Source: a bacterium (GTDB lineage Bacteria; Patescibacteriota; Minisyncoccia; UBA6257). Taken from it: a stretch of DNA of 13,006 bases. A program made the position numbers and the translations under genes. The stretch lies in the NCBI GenBank assembly GCA_030673525.1, contig DAOVIY010000009.1, positions 1 to 13,006 on the forward strand, written 5' to 3'. Under the pieces are notes generated by a model. The model had not been told where the DNA came from. It did not search any database and saw nothing but the letters and a program-made list of their open reading frames with translations. Of the stretch, positions 12,832-13,006 are shown piece after piece. Numbering within the stretch: position 1 is the first letter of the stretch; every line of letters starts with the position of its first letter.

Positions 12832-12847
12832 AGAAAAACACAATAAT

Positions 12848-13006
12848 ATGACAGAAGAAAAACAACCGTCAATTCAAGAAGTTGAAATGGAAAAAGCGGG
12901 ATTGCATTATGGTCATAAGAAGACCCGCAATCATCCTAAGGCCGCATATTTTACTCTTAAATCTAGCACAGAGTTATCTTTCATTAATTTAGATGAAACA
13001 GCAAAA
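12848..13006 (+). CDS. rpsB: small ribosomal subunit protein uS2 (5' part, cut by window end)
   Basis: The first 53 residues are visible and the frame is still open at the window edge. EVEMEKAGLHYGHKKTRNHP (11-30) matches the uS2 start block (L-L-E-A-G-V-H-F-G-H-x-x-x-x-W-N-P), with His30-Pro31-type spacing in place of the usual W-N-P. INLDETAK corresponds to the following I-D-L-x-K-T segment. uS2 assembles late on the 30S back side. About 13 residues precede the core, so M14 is an alternative start. Two promoters and a terminator lie upstream, which points to regulated expression. Confidence 0.85.
   Translation, partial: MTEEKQPSIQEVEMEKAGLHYGHKKTRNHPKAAYFTLKSSTELSFINLDETAK

Noticed and set aside
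1..13006. CRISPR array, tRNA, transposon, phage or defence genes
   Set aside because: No regularly spaced repeats, cloverleaf or mobile-element genes were seen. Nearly all sequence is explained by housekeeping genes.

Overview
The window is strongly AT-rich, densely packed bacterial chromosome. It most resembles the Candidate Phyla Radiation (Patescibacteria, Parcubacteria-like). The evidence is: intergenic gaps mostly of 0 to 40 bases; no gene preceded by a recognisable AGGAGG-type Shine-Dalgarno; a short coding repeat (peptide PSFAKATEDK) that I remember as common in CPR proteomes; a CPR-style coiled-coil/transglycosylase protein; and divergent housekeeping proteins. UGA is used as a stop (rpiB, the rodZ-like gene), so the code is probably standard. 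Taxonomy is an inference from gene content, not from a marker alignment.

Layout. 1-334: a possible 3' end of an upstream gene, then a glutaredoxin closed by an intrinsic terminator. 336-3258: an extended -10 promoter drives a membrane-anchored DJ-1/PfpI protein, GAPDH, an RpiB-family isomerase and an Rpe-like epimerase, a small glycolysis/pentose-phosphate unit. 3276-6343: a second unit with ribosomal protein bL25, a secreted coiled-coil lytic transglycosylase, bS18 and a YkuK-family RNase H-like protein, ending in a terminator. 6358-9206: ftsK and a RodZ-like membrane protein. 9249-11290: recA, rpsF (bS6) and ssb. 11265-12614, minus strand: rpmE (bL31) followed with no gap by prfA (RF1), whose end overlaps the end of ssb tail to tail. 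12615-12847: a 233-base intergenic region with divergent promoters and a probable small structured RNA. 12848-13006: the start of rpsB (uS2), cut by the window end.

The genes are mostly core functions: translation (bL25, bS18, bS6, bL31, uS2, RF1), chromosome handling (FtsK, RecA, SSB), envelope and shape (transglycosylase, RodZ-like), and central carbon metabolism (GAPDH, RpiB, Rpe). The order ftsK - rodZ-like - recA looks like a compacted form of the Firmicutes spoIIIE - ymfM - pgsA - cinA - recA cluster.

No CRISPR array, transposase, tRNA or defence system is visible. The best candidate for something undescribed is the 12730-12795 element: a self-contained promoter, three directly abutting hairpins and a terminator, just upstream of a second, independent rpsB promoter. 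Next in interest are active-site changes in the adjacent RpiB and Rpe proteins, an extra residue in the RecA L2 DNA-binding loop, and repeats inserted in rpsF and directly before ssb.
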